Assembly (NCBI RefSeq): GCF_004345645.1
Contig: NZ_SLWS01000007.1
Location: 124,001 to 188,000 of the forward strand
Direction: 5' to 3'
Origin: Actinocrispum wychmicini
Lineage (GTDB): Bacteria > Actinomycetota > Actinomycetes > Mycobacteriales > Pseudonocardiaceae
DNA: 64,000 nucleotides
In this document: positions 36,400 to 45,082 of the stretch, piece after piece
Layout: every line of letters begins with the position of its first letter
How positions within the stretch are numbered: the stretch's first letter is position 1
The notes under the pieces: generated by a model
Told to the model about the DNA's origin: nothing
The model's database searches: none
Seen by the model: only the letters and a program-made list of their open reading frames with translations
Made by a program: the position numbers and the translations under genes

Positions 36400-38429
36400 A
36401 TGACCCTTCCTGGCCAACTGGTGCACACAGGTCGGTTCTCCCGGGGTGCCCCTGACCAGTTCACCGTCAGTTCGGACGGATCCACTGTGCTGTTTCTGCG
36501 CAGTCGGGCGGGCACTGATCCCGTGAATTGCCTGTGGGCGCTGGATCTGGCTTCCGGGGCAGAGCGCGTACTGGCCGATCCTGGTGCCCTGTTGGGTGAT
36601 GCCTCTACCGGGATTGCCCGCTACGGCACCGATGCGGCCGTGCGGTCGGTGGCTTTCACGCTGGCTGACGGGTTGTGGTCGGTGAATGTCGCCGATGGGA
36701 AGGCCCGGCGGCTGCCTGCACAATGCCCACCGGACGATCCGCGACCCGACCCGTGCGGGTGCGGATCGCGTACGTCAGTGAGGGCGCGCTGCGGGTGGTC
36801 GAGAGAGACGGGACCGGGGATCGTGCGGTCGCGTCGTCCGACCTACCGAACGTCACGTTCGGCACCGGGGTGCACACCGACACGACCTCGTCGAGCGGCT
36901 CGCGCGGGTACTGGTGGGCGCCGGACGGCGAGCGCCTGCTGGTGGCAGGGGTCGACTTCATCAATGTTCCGCTTTGGCATATCGCCAATCCTGCGACACC
37001 GTCCGCGCCACCCCGTGCCGTGCGATATCCGGCGGTTGGCCAAGCCAATCCCGACGTCACGTTGTGGCTCCTGGAATTGGACGGCGCACGCACGGAGGTC
37101 CGCTGGGATCGCTGCGCCTTCGAATACGTCGTGGGCGCGGGTTGGGACGCACACGGTCCGTACGCCGTCGTGCAGTCACGCGACCAGCACAGGGTCCGGT
37201 TCCTGAGCATCGATCCGACCGACGGGGTGACAGCCGTTGTAGACGAACAGTGGGACGACTGTTGGGTGCAGTTGGTTCCCGGTCTTCCGGTGCGCCTGGA
37301 CTCCGGCGCGTTCGTCACGCATGCCGACCGGCGGGGTACCCGGCATCTGGCCGTGGACGGGGCTGTTGTGACGCTACCTGGCCTCCAGCTTCGTGCGGTA
37401 CTCGGCGTGGACGGCGAGGAGGTGCTGTTCACGGCGTCGGAGGAGCCGACGGAGACCCACCTGTGGTGCTATCGGCCCGGTGACGGCGTGCAGCGACTCA
37501 GCCGTGAGGCGGGCGTGCACTCCGGTGTGCGCCGCTGTGGCACGCTGGTGCGAGTTGCTCGGGGCGCCGACCACCCGGGTGGGCAGGTTACGGTCCTGCG
37601 CACGAGACGGCCGCCGGTGGATGTTCGGTCCTTGGTGGACCGACCGGTGTTGGACGTGCATGCTCGTCGGCTGGTTCTCGGTCTACGCGGACTGCGTGCC
37701 GCGCTGTACGTGCCGTCCTGGCACCGGCCGGGTGACGGGCGCCTGCCGATTCTGCTCGACCCGTACGGCGGGGCGGCCCGGCAGCGAGTCACCGCCGAAC
37801 TCGACTGGCGGTGCCTGGTGTCGCAGTGGTTCGCAGAACAGGGTTTCGCCGTTCTGGTCGCCGACGGTGCCGGCACCCCGGGCCGAGGGCCGGACTGGGA
37901 ACGCGAGGTCCACGGCAAGCTGTTCGGACCAGTGCTGGACGACCAGGTGGCCGCAGTGCGAGAGGCGGCACGTCAGCACCCGGAACTCGACCTGGGGCGG
38001 GTCGGCATCCGCGGCTGGTCCTTTGGCGGATCAGTGGCCGCACTGGCAGTCCTGCGCCGACCGGACGTTTTCCACGCTGCGGTCGCTGGCGCCGGCGTCA
38101 CCGATCAACTGCTCTATGACGCGCATTGGCGCGAACGGTTCCTTGGCCACCCGAAGGACTTCCCCGACCGGTACGATGCCTGTTCGCTGGTGCGGTCGGC
38201 GCCGACGCTGACCCGGCCGTTGCTGCTGATCCACGGCCTCGCCGACGACAACGTCCATCCGGCGAACACCCTGCGAATGTCCGAAGCGCTGCTGGCGGCC
38301 GGGCGGCAGCACGAAGTGCTGCTCCTGCCGGGCGTCGGCCACGACCCGATGGACGCATCGATCGCCGAGAACCTGCTAAGCCACCAGGTGACGTTCTTCC
38401 AACGCCATCTGGGCCACCCGGTGTCCTAG
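36400..38429 (+). pseudogene. Prolyl oligopeptidase (S9) family peptidase, frameshifted
   Basis: The ATG at 36400 (MTLPGQLVHTGRFSRGAPDQ) follows GAGGTG and matches the usual start of S9 dipeptidyl-peptidase-like proteins. The N-terminal propeller (FTVSSDGSTVLFLRSRAGTD) runs to RLPAQ..DDPRPDP, where a missing base near 36762 shifts the frame. It resumes at VRIAYVSEGALRVVERDGTG and the alpha/beta-hydrolase domain is complete: GIRGWSFGGSVAALAVL with the nucleophile Ser, HGLADDNVHPANTL with Asp, and LLPGVGHDPMD with His. The peptidase would be cytoplasmic. It ends 4 bases into the convergent ArsR gene. The first 120 codons are out of frame with the rest, so the gene is broken unless the base is a sequencing error. 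Confidence 0.82.
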
Positions 38430-39400
38430 AGGAGCCTTACACCAAGTTCGGTGGTCATATACAGGACATGACGCCCGGATCGTTCACGGACGACAAGTCC
38501 GCTGTCGCGCAGGATCCGGAGATGCTGGGATATCGCGCTGGGTGTCACGTTCAGCCCACGGGCAAGATCTGTGGTCGTGGAAGGCGAACGCAACGCCTGG
38601 AGGATCTCGGCGCGCACTCGGCCCAGCAGCCGGACCGTGCTGCCGGCTGGACGCCGGGCGTCCGCTGTCCACAAGGTGCCGCTGCCGCGTGCCGGGTAGC
38701 GCACGGTCGTCTGTGTGGACGTGCGTTTCTTGATCAACACGTGGGGTGAACCGAGCACCACCGGCATGAGCACGAGCCCGCCCGGTCCCCGGCTCACCAC
38801 GCGATCTGTCTGCCAATGTTCACCGGTGAGCGTTAGCCGCCCTTCTTGCCAGCGCAGGTCCTGGTGCAGGTCGGCAAACAGCGTTCGGGCTCCACCGAGC
38901 GCCAGTTGCCGCCCGCGATACATGACGTCGGCATCCAGGACGGAACGGATTCTCGGCCAATGCGGCGCCACGAGACGGTCGTACGCCGTACGCAACTCCG
39001 ACGCGATCGCACGCAGGCCCGCCGCTGGCCGGTCGGCCAGCACGGTCGCGGCTGGCGGAAGGTCTGTACCGAAAACTCGGGCCAAACTGGACCGGACCTG
39101 ACCCGCCGTCGTCTTGCGCAGCGCATCCAGGTCCTCCGTGATGGACGCGCCGGCACCTCGCGGAGCGGGGACCAGGAATTCGGGCCAGTTGGGCCGGGTC
39201 GCGATCAGCGGCCACGTATGCGACAGGTCCAACGATTCGATCGCGAGCGCATCCTGCGCCCACCGCAACCATCGCAGGTTCGTTGGATTGCGGTCGCGCC
39301 CACTCAACTGTTGAAGACAGGCCACAGTTTCCGACATGGGCGAAATCGCAAACCGGGTCGCGGCAAGCTCTGCCACACCGACCTCGACTGTCAGCGCCAT
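38426..39400 (-). CDS. ArsR-type winged-helix regulator, divergent from an MFS exporter
   Basis: The 324-residue protein starts MALTVEVGVAELAATRFAIS, the standard opening of the long actinomycete ArsR regulators with N-terminal DUF5937-like domain. The C-terminal wHTH is LLGRVRAEILQALRSPSTTT, DLARGLNVTPSAISQHLRIL with wing RDSGLVVRERSGRHVLYMTT. It is divergent from the MFS gene at 39465, with only about 60 bases between. The layout suggests it represses that exporter. It is a diverged relative of 25500-26507. Its stop overlaps the S9 peptidase stop. Confidence 0.85.
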   Translation of the reverse strand: MALTVEVGVAELAATRFAISPMSETVACLQQLSGRDRNPTNLRWLRWAQDALAIESLDLSHTWPLIATRPNWPEFLVPAPRGAGASITEDLDALRKTTAGQVRSSLARVFGTDLPPAATVLADRPAAGLRAIASELRTAYDRLVAPHWPRIRSVLDADVMYRGRQLALGGARTLFADLHQDLRWQEGRLTLTGEHWQTDRVVSRGPGGLVLMPVVLGSPHVLIKKRTSTQTTVRYPARGSGTLWTADARRPAGSTVRLLGRVRAEILQALRSPSTTTDLARGLNVTPSAISQHLRILRDSGLVVRERSGRHVLYMTTELGVRLL

Positions 39401-39464
39401 TGCCTGATGTTAGCGCCCAGCTACATGATGTTCGGATTGCGACAGCGGTCGGACGATGTGGACC

Positions 39465-40706
39465 ATGCCTTTACGTACACGCGAGTCGCGTCTGTCCGGC
39501 GCCTACTGGCGACTCTGGCTGGCCACCGGGATCGACAACATCGGCAACGGGGCCTACGTGGCGGCCGTGCCATTGCTGGCCGTCAGCCTCACCCAGGATC
39601 CGCGGCTGGTCACCCTCGTCGCCACCGCGACGTACCTGCCATGGTTGCTGGTGTCACTGCAGGCCGGGGCGTTGGTGGACCGTGTCGACCGGGTGACCCT
39701 GATGCGACGGTGCCAATTGGTCGCAGCGACAGTCGTGTCTTGCACAGCAGTGCTTATCGCATTGGACGAGATCACCATCGCCGGTCTGGCGGTCCTGGCG
39801 TTCGTGTTGGGCACGTGCGATGTCGCGTTCGCCAACGCGGCACAGGCCGTCCTCCCGGATGTCGTTCCGAAACACGTCCTGCACCGGGCCAACGGCAACC
39901 AGCAGGCCATGATCACTGTCGGCCAGCAGTTCATCGGCCCGCCGGTGGGCAGCTCGCTGTTCGTGGTGTCTGCCGCGCTGCCGTTCGGCGTCGACGCGTG
40001 TTCCTTCGTCCTGTCGGCTTCCATCCTGTCGAAGATGCCGAGGCGCTCACCACCACCTGCGCGTGAGTCGATCCGCGCCGCGATCGCGAGTGGCTTGCGT
40101 TGGCTGATGCGGCATCGTCTGATGCGGACTCTTGCCATCCTTGTCGCGGTCAACCTGTTCTGCTGGCAGATGGCCAACGCCACCCTCGTCCTGCTCGCAA
40201 CCCAGACACTCCACCTCGATGCCCGCGCCTACGGCGTGTTGCTCGCCTCAGCAGCTGTCGGGGGCATCCTGGGCGCGCTGGTCAACGCCCGCGTCGTCCA
40301 GCGCATCGGCCCTCTACCGGCCATTCTCAGTGCGCTCGCAACCAACGTCATGGCGTTCATCGGCTCGGGGCTCAGCCCGAACACGGTCACCTTGGGTGTC
40401 TTTTTGGCTATCAGCGCCTTCGCCACGACGCTGTGGAACATCGTCACTACCACCCTGCGGCAGCAAGTCGTCCCATCGGACATGCTCGGGCGCGTCAACA
40501 GCGTGTACAAGATGCTCGGCTGGAGCCTGATCCCCCTCGGCACTCTGACTGGCGGTCTTGTCGCACACGAACTTGGGTTGCGTGCCCCGCAACTGGTCGC
40601 CGGCACTGTGCGGGCGATCGCGCTCCTCGTCGTGCTCCCTGTCCTACTCACCGCCATGCGGGGCGCGACCCGTCATGGCGAGAGATCTCCGCGAGAAAAT
40701 CAGTGA
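39465..40706 (+). CDS. MFS transporter, probable drug exporter
   Basis: The protein has about 12 predicted hydrophobic segments (WLATGIDNIGNGAYVAAVPL, LVATATYLPWLLVSLQAGAL, TIAGLAVLAFVLGTCDVAFA, LPAILSALATNVMAFIGSGL) and the MFS-type loop VDRVDRVTLMRR. It resembles the actinomycete exporters related to tetracycline or macrolide efflux (enterobactin-exporter-like group). The substrate is unknown. The start is uncertain: ATG 39465 and ATG 39456 are both possible and no ribosome site is clear. The divergent ArsR-type regulator at 38426-39400 is the likely controller. Its last 59 bases overlap the convergent transferase gene. Confidence 0.85.
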   Translation: MPLRTRESRLSGAYWRLWLATGIDNIGNGAYVAAVPLLAVSLTQDPRLVTLVATATYLPWLLVSLQAGALVDRVDRVTLMRRCQLVAATVVSCTAVLIALDEITIAGLAVLAFVLGTCDVAFANAAQAVLPDVVPKHVLHRANGNQQAMITVGQQFIGPPVGSSLFVVSAALPFGVDACSFVLSASILSKMPRRSPPPARESIRAAIASGLRWLMRHRLMRTLAILVAVNLFCWQMANATLVLLATQTLHLDARAYGVLLASAAVGGILGALVNARVVQRIGPLPAILSALATNVMAFIGSGLSPNTVTLGVFLAISAFATTLWNIVTTTLRQQVVPSDMLGRVNSVYKMLGWSLIPLGTLTGGLVAHELGLRAPQLVAGTVRAIALLVVLPVLLTAMRGATRHGERSPRENQ

Positions 40707-41862
40707 GGTTGACGTGTCGAACGCCGACCACTCCGGGCGAGTTCGACTTGTACTCGGTGCGCGCGACACGATGTTCGTCGTGGAAGTACACGGCTTCCAT
40801 TGTTCCGTCGTCGGTGACTGCGAGAAACGGGTTGGCCACCAAGAAGTCCCGCACCTGCGGGGTGTCGCGGCGCACCTGCAGCCACAGTCGCTTGTCGCCA
40901 AAGTGGTTTGGTGGCAGCGTGACCCGTGTTCCGAACAGACGTTTGAACTGGTACGTGCCCTTGCTGAGAAACGCCTCGGTGCCCTGGAAGTCGAGCTGCC
41001 GGACCCCGTTTCGGCCGGCCCATTCGATCAGCAGGATGTGCATGACCTTCAGCGCTCCGGCGGCATAGTACTCGTCCGCCCCGTCGAGCACGCCGAGCAG
41101 GCGCGAGGTCAGGACCCCAGTCGTGCGGTCCCAGTGGCAGAGATGCCCGCCGGCCCGCCGACCGTCCATACGGAGCACAAACAGGATGCCGTTGCGGAAC
41201 AGACATTCGTAGGCGGACTCCCTGCTCTCGGTCCGCTCGCGCTCGCGGTGCCGTTGGAACATGGTGGCCCGGTAGATCCGGTCGTAGAAGTGGTCAAACC
41301 AGCCTGGGTCGCGCTCGATGTCGAGATCCCATTTGTGTTGCCGGCACTTCTGCCGGAAGTTCCGGCGCTCTCCCCTGGCGATTCTCTCGATGACGGACTC
41401 GGTGTCCGCGTTGAAGTCGACTACGAAGTGGACCCTCATCGGCAGAACGAACGAGAAGTCCCGGGGCAGCCGGCTCGCGTTCGGAGCGGTAGTGCCCACA
41501 ATGGTGATGTCGCCGGTCGGGAACCCGTTGACGCGCAGGAGATCACGTCCCGAGACCGTCCGCGAGTCACGCACGGGATCTTCGCCGTTGGCTGTCTCAC
41601 GGCGCTGTTCAGTAAACTCCAGGGTGTAGGCCACTCCTTCGGAGGGTCCGGCATAGGTGATCGACATATCGCCGAGTTCCGACCGGATCGCCGGTAGCGT
41701 GACCGATCTACGCCCGTCCCAGCGCAGCCGGAACTGCCGGATGGCGAGGTTGCCGCTGTTGCGCCACGCATATCCCGCTCGCAGGCGCAGCCTGTCGCGG
41801 AGGGAAATTCGTGCCGGGAGGCGAGGCTTGGACAGCGCCTGTGAGGGTTGGGCGGGGAGCAA
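40648..41862 (-). CDS. FemAB/GNAT-like transferase (BioF2-like), 5' end probably cut by IS256
   Basis: The protein reads as a GNAT-superfamily Acetyltransf_6 (BioF2/FemAB-like) enzyme. The core is HFVVDFNADTESVIERIARG, RNFRQKCRQHKWDLDIERDP, then LFRNGILFVLRMDGRRAGGH and IEWAGRNGVRQLDFQGTEAF, ending FLAVTDDGTMEAVYFHDEHR. Such enzymes transfer acyl or aminoacyl groups in polysaccharide, peptidoglycan or natural-product pathways; the acceptor is unknown. The annotated TTG start at 41862 lies 4 bases from the IS256 left end, and the first 45 residues are basic without fold likeness, so the original start was probably removed. It is convergent with the MFS gene. Confidence 0.7.
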   Translation of the reverse strand: MLPAQPSQALSKPRLPARISLRDRLRLRAGYAWRNSGNLAIRQFRLRWDGRRSVTLPAIRSELGDMSITYAGPSEGVAYTLEFTEQRRETANGEDPVRDSRTVSGRDLLRVNGFPTGDITIVGTTAPNASRLPRDFSFVLPMRVHFVVDFNADTESVIERIARGERRNFRQKCRQHKWDLDIERDPGWFDHFYDRIYRATMFQRHRERERTESRESAYECLFRNGILFVLRMDGRRAGGHLCHWDRTTGVLTSRLLGVLDGADEYYAAGALKVMHILLIEWAGRNGVRQLDFQGTEAFLSKGTYQFKRLFGTRVTLPPNHFGDKRLWLQVRRDTPQVRDFLVANPFLAVTDDGTMEAVYFHDEHRVARTEYKSNSPGVVGVRHVNLTDFLAEISRHDGSRPAWR

Positions 41863-41966
41863 TGCTTGAGACCTGTGGATCGGCCGGTGAAGGCCGTACC
41901 TTCCCGGTGATCGAGTAGAGGTCTCAAGCAGGCCGACGTTGGCGCGTCGGTTGGGAAGGCACGCCC

Positions 41967-43238
41967 ATGCTCACCGTAGTCCCCGGCCCTGCATCCAACG
42001 ACGGCCACCCGAGCACGGGCGAGGCGTCGTTGATCGACCAGATCGGCCGCGACGGCGCCCGCAGGATGCTGGCCGAAGCCCTACGAGCCGAGGTCGACGC
42101 CTACATCGCCGCGTTCGCCGACGAGCGTGACGAGCACAGCCACCGACTCGTCGTGCGCAACGGCTACCACCAACCACGTGAGGTACTCACCTCGGCTGGG
42201 GCCGTGGAGGTGACCGCGCCGCGGGGCAACGACAAGCGGGTCGACCCGGACACCGGCGAACGGAAGCGGTTCGCCTCGGCGATCCTGCCGGCATGGGCAC
42301 GCAAGACTCCGAAGATCACCGAGGTGCTGCCGCTGCTGTACCTGCACGGTCTGTCATCCGGGGACTTCGTGCCCGCGCTAGGGCAATTCCTCGGTTCGGC
42401 GAAGGGCTTGTCCGCCGCGGTGATCACCAAGCTGACCGAGCAGTGGAAGGCCGAGCAGCGTGCTTTCGCCGAGCGGGACTTGTCCGATGTGGACTACGTG
42501 TACCTGTGGGCGGACGGCATCCACGTCAACATCCGCCTGGAGGAACACAAACTCTGCCTGCTGGTGACAATCGGTGTGCGCGCCGATGGCCGCAAGGAGC
42601 TGGTCGCGTTGGCCGATGGGTATCGGGAGTCGACCGAGTCATGGGCCGATCTGCTACGCGACTGCGCCCGGCGGGGCATGGTCGCGCCGGTGCTGGCGGT
42701 TGGCGACGGAGCGTCGGGGTTCTGGGGCGCGTTACGCGAGGTCTTCCCTGATACCCGTGAGCAGCGGTGTTGGTTCCACAAGATCGCCAACGTGTTGTCG
42801 GCCATGCCGAAGTCGGCGCATCCCGGGGCGAAGAAGGCTCTCGCGGAGATCTGGAACGCCGAGGACCGCCGACATGCCCTGGACGCGGCGACAGCGTTCG
42901 AGGCCGCCTACGGTGCGAAGTTCGGCAAGGCGGTCGCGAAGATCACCGACGATGTCGAGGTGTTACTGGCGTTCTACGACTACCCCGCCGAACACTGGAT
43001 CCACCTACGCACGACCAACCCGAACGAATCGACCTTCGCCACGGTGCGCCATCGCACGAAGGTCACCAAGGGACCGGGCTCACGGGCGGCCGGGCTGGCG
43101 ATGGCGTTCAAGCTCATCGAGTCAGCACAAGCTCGCTGGCGCGCGGTCAACGCACCCCACCTGGTCGCGCTGGTCCGTGCCGGCGCCACCGTCGTCAACG
43201 GCATCCTTGTTGAACGACCCGACGAGGACGCCGCATGA
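41967..43238 (+). CDS. IS256-family transposase
   Basis: The 423-residue product is full length for the family. The three catalytic residues stand in YLWADGIHVNIRLEEH (Asp), VLAVGDGASGFWGALREVFP (Asp) and HLRTTNPNESTFATVRHRTK (Glu). The CxxH-type QRCWFHKIANVLSAMPKS is also the family pattern. The start ATG at 41967 gives MLTVVPGPASNDGHPSTGEA. The stop overlaps the start of the acetyltransferase (ATGA, 43235-43238), so the two are co-translated. No lesion is visible: the enzyme is probably active. Confidence 0.95.
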   Translation: MLTVVPGPASNDGHPSTGEASLIDQIGRDGARRMLAEALRAEVDAYIAAFADERDEHSHRLVVRNGYHQPREVLTSAGAVEVTAPRGNDKRVDPDTGERKRFASAILPAWARKTPKITEVLPLLYLHGLSSGDFVPALGQFLGSAKGLSAAVITKLTEQWKAEQRAFAERDLSDVDYVYLWADGIHVNIRLEEHKLCLLVTIGVRADGRKELVALADGYRESTESWADLLRDCARRGMVAPVLAVGDGASGFWGALREVFPDTREQRCWFHKIANVLSAMPKSAHPGAKKALAEIWNAEDRRHALDAATAFEAAYGAKFGKAVAKITDDVEVLLAFYDYPAEHWIHLRTTNPNESTFATVRHRTKVTKGPGSRAAGLAMAFKLIESAQARWRAVNAPHLVALVRAGATVVNGILVERPDEDAA

Positions 43239-43765
43239 CGCTCCCGGTCAGCGTTGTGGACGCCTTCGGAGCCGCCCGGCAGGCCGACGCCATCTCGTTG
43301 GTCTTCGAGTACATGGCCGCCACCCAAGCCGACACCGGCCAGCCTCGCCCCACCGACATCCACCAACTTCCCGAGGTGCTCCGCCGCGAGTGCCAGAACC
43401 TCGACCGCGTCTACCACCCACCGGGAACCCTGTTGCTGGCCTACCTCGGCCACCACGCCATCGGCTGCGTGGGGCTCACGCCCCGCCCGCCCGCCGGCAC
43501 GGCGGAGATCAAACGGCTCTACGTACGTCCAGCGCACCGCGGCGGGATCGGACGCATCCTCATGGAACACGCTCACCAGCACGCCGCACGACACCATTTC
43601 ACTCGCTTGGTCCTGGACGTCCTGCCCACCCGCACCACCGTCATCGGCTTCTACCACCACCTCGGCTACACCGACATCGAGCCCTACGACACCGACTCAC
43701 CGATCCCCATGATCTACATGGAACGACCCATCACCCCCGACATAGACCCCATCCACAGGTCTTGA
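43235..43765 (+). CDS. GNAT acetyltransferase carried inside the IS256 element
   Basis: The ATG at 43235 overlaps the transposase stop by 4 bases. The product (176 aa) is a GNAT enzyme: TAEIKRLYVRPAHRGGIGRI holds the acetyl-CoA P-loop (RxxGxG type) on strand 4/helix 3, and VIGFYHHLGYTDIEPYDTDS is the usual helix 4/strand 6 end. The C-terminus PITPDIDPIHRS overlaps the right inverted repeat, which shows that the gene is part of the element. The substrate is unknown: it could acetylate a drug, a toxin or the transposase. Whether it is useful to the host or to transposition cannot be told. Confidence 0.88.
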   Translation: MTLPVSVVDAFGAARQADAISLVFEYMAATQADTGQPRPTDIHQLPEVLRRECQNLDRVYHPPGTLLLAYLGHHAIGCVGLTPRPPAGTAEIKRLYVRPAHRGGIGRILMEHAHQHAARHHFTRLVLDVLPTRTTVIGFYHHLGYTDIEPYDTDSPIPMIYMERPITPDIDPIHRS

Positions 43766-43849
43766 CAATTTCTCTCGTTGACGACGATTGGACAAACGCT
43801 AGGTGTCGTTCAAGAGGCAGACTCAGGGGCGACGGGAACGGTCAACCCT

Positions 43850-44209
43850 GTCCATAACGTGGCAAAGCGCACCTCCTCGCTGTACCAGCCGGGCGCTCGG
43901 TCCCGGGACTGGATCAAGACTACGTTCCGGTCGACCACGGAAGTTGTGGTCGGAGGCTGGACATTTGGCTCGGGCACCCGCGCCGGCCGCATCGGTGCAC
44001 TCCTCGTCAGGGCCCACGACGACGCCGGTCAGCTCGTCTACCTCGGCAAGGTCGGCACCGGTTTCAATGCGGCGACCCTGCACCAGCTCCGCGAGCAGCT
44101 CGCCGACCTCGAACAGCCAACCAGCCCGTTCAACTCGCCGGTGCCGCGCGACGACGCACGCGGGGCGCACTGGGCCACGCCGATCCTGGTCGGCGACGTC
44201 TTCTTTTGA
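43850..44209 (+). pseudogene. ATP-dependent DNA ligase (LigD-type) fragment
   Basis: The frame carries LYQPGARSRDWIKTTFRSTT and EVVVGGWTFGSGTRAGRIGA, then LLVRAHDDAGQLVYLGKVGT and GFNAATLHQLREQLADLEQP. These are motif V (WIKxxxR..TEVVVGGW) and the start of the OB-fold of bacterial ATP-dependent DNA ligases used in NHEJ. The nucleotidyltransferase core upstream is lost at the IS256 border and the final 40-50 residues (motif VI) are replaced by the stop at 44209. It is a dead fragment. Confidence 0.8.
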
Positions 44210-44373
44210 CGGTTTGAGACTGTCTCACGATCACTCTATTGTGGAGGTGAGTCGAGTGGCTCAGGCGCTCTGCCCGCGATATCTCTGTTCTCCGTCGCTG
44301 TCTCACAGGAGGACGAGTGCTCCTTTCCTTTGTCAGCCCATAATTGGTTCACCAGCACCTACGCGGCCAGGCC

Positions 44374-44600
44374 GTGACTCCGGTAGAGGTGGACCAACTG
44401 TTGGCCTATCGGGCAATTCCAGCCGGCACGCCAGTATTCCTCGACGAGGAGTCGATGCGGCCAGTGGAGCCACTGTGTTCGTGGTTTCGGCACCCGGTCG
44501 ACGACAACAAGGACGCCAAGACGCTGCGGGAGTACGCCTACATCGTGCGCCGGTTCGTGCACTTCCTCCAGGCTCGCGGCCGAGACCACCATGAACCGAG
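44374..44600 (+). pseudogene. Recombinase N-terminal fragment (Tn554-like, TnpA/B type)
   Basis: The GTG at 44374 begins VTPVEVDQLLAYRAIPAGTP, then VFLDEESMRPVEPLCSWFRH and TLREYAYIVRRFVHFLQARG, the SAM-like N-terminal domain of large tyrosine recombinases. After RGRD the sequence jumps into the DUF6262-type fragment below, so the catalytic domain is missing. A one-step deletion between two adjacent genes of a recombinase cassette explains this. Confidence 0.6.
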
Positions 44601-44860
44601 CGCAGCGGGTCATGACTGAGTGGGACGCCAGCGTCGCCGCCTGCGGCGGGCTCACCGCAGACGAGGCCCGCAAGAACGACGGACTGACCCAACTTCAGAA
44701 AAAAGTCGCGGCCCGAACCCAGGAATGCACCCGCCTCAACCACCAACTCGACGCCGCGGCCACCGCCATCGCCGCCCTGCATCACGACAACACCCTGCTG
44801 CGACAGGAACTGGAGCAGACCGGCGTGGTGGTGTCGCTGGATCACCACAGGACCAGGTGA
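44591..44860 (+). pseudogene. DUF6262 (TnpC-like) C-terminal fragment
   Basis: The frame holds a coiled-coil segment (DGLTQLQKKVAARTQECTRL, NHQLDAAATAIAALHHDNTL, LRQELEQTGVV) ending SLDHHRTR, the typical tail of DUF6262 proteins. These accompany paired tyrosine recombinases in Tn554-like elements. The N-terminal half is missing. ATG at 44591 is probably incidental, in the deletion junction. Confidence 0.55.
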
Positions 44861-45082
44861 TTCGCTGCCTGGCTGCGCGGGAACGACCTACCCCACTCTC
44901 ACTGCGACCCGGCCCGTCCATGGAGCCCGTGGCCACAACCGAACAGAAGACCACGTGCAGCCCCTACGCCATTCCAGCGGAATCATCTACATCCGGTACT
45001 TCTACGTCTACGCGGGCACCGATTCCTGGGAGGCTTTCTGTGTCTTCGTCGAGTGGTGAGAACGTCATGTGGGGTGGGTGAC

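Larger units (their letters stand above)
41866..43768 (+). mobile_element. IS256-family element with acetyltransferase passenger
   Basis: The left end TTGAGACCTGTGGAT (41866-41880) and right end ATCCACAGGTCTTGACAA (43751-43768) are imperfect inverted repeats (13 of 15 bases match in the aligned core). Between them lie a full DDE transposase and a GNAT acetyltransferase gene whose stop codon is inside the right repeat. No 8-9 bp target duplication is visible at the flanks, so a deletion or recombination may have followed insertion. Both flanking genes (transferase left, DNA ligase fragment right) look truncated at the borders. Confidence 0.82.

Noticed and set aside
43768..43850. Target-site duplication of the IS256 element
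   Set aside because: The bases on either side of the element ends do not match over 8-9 positions.
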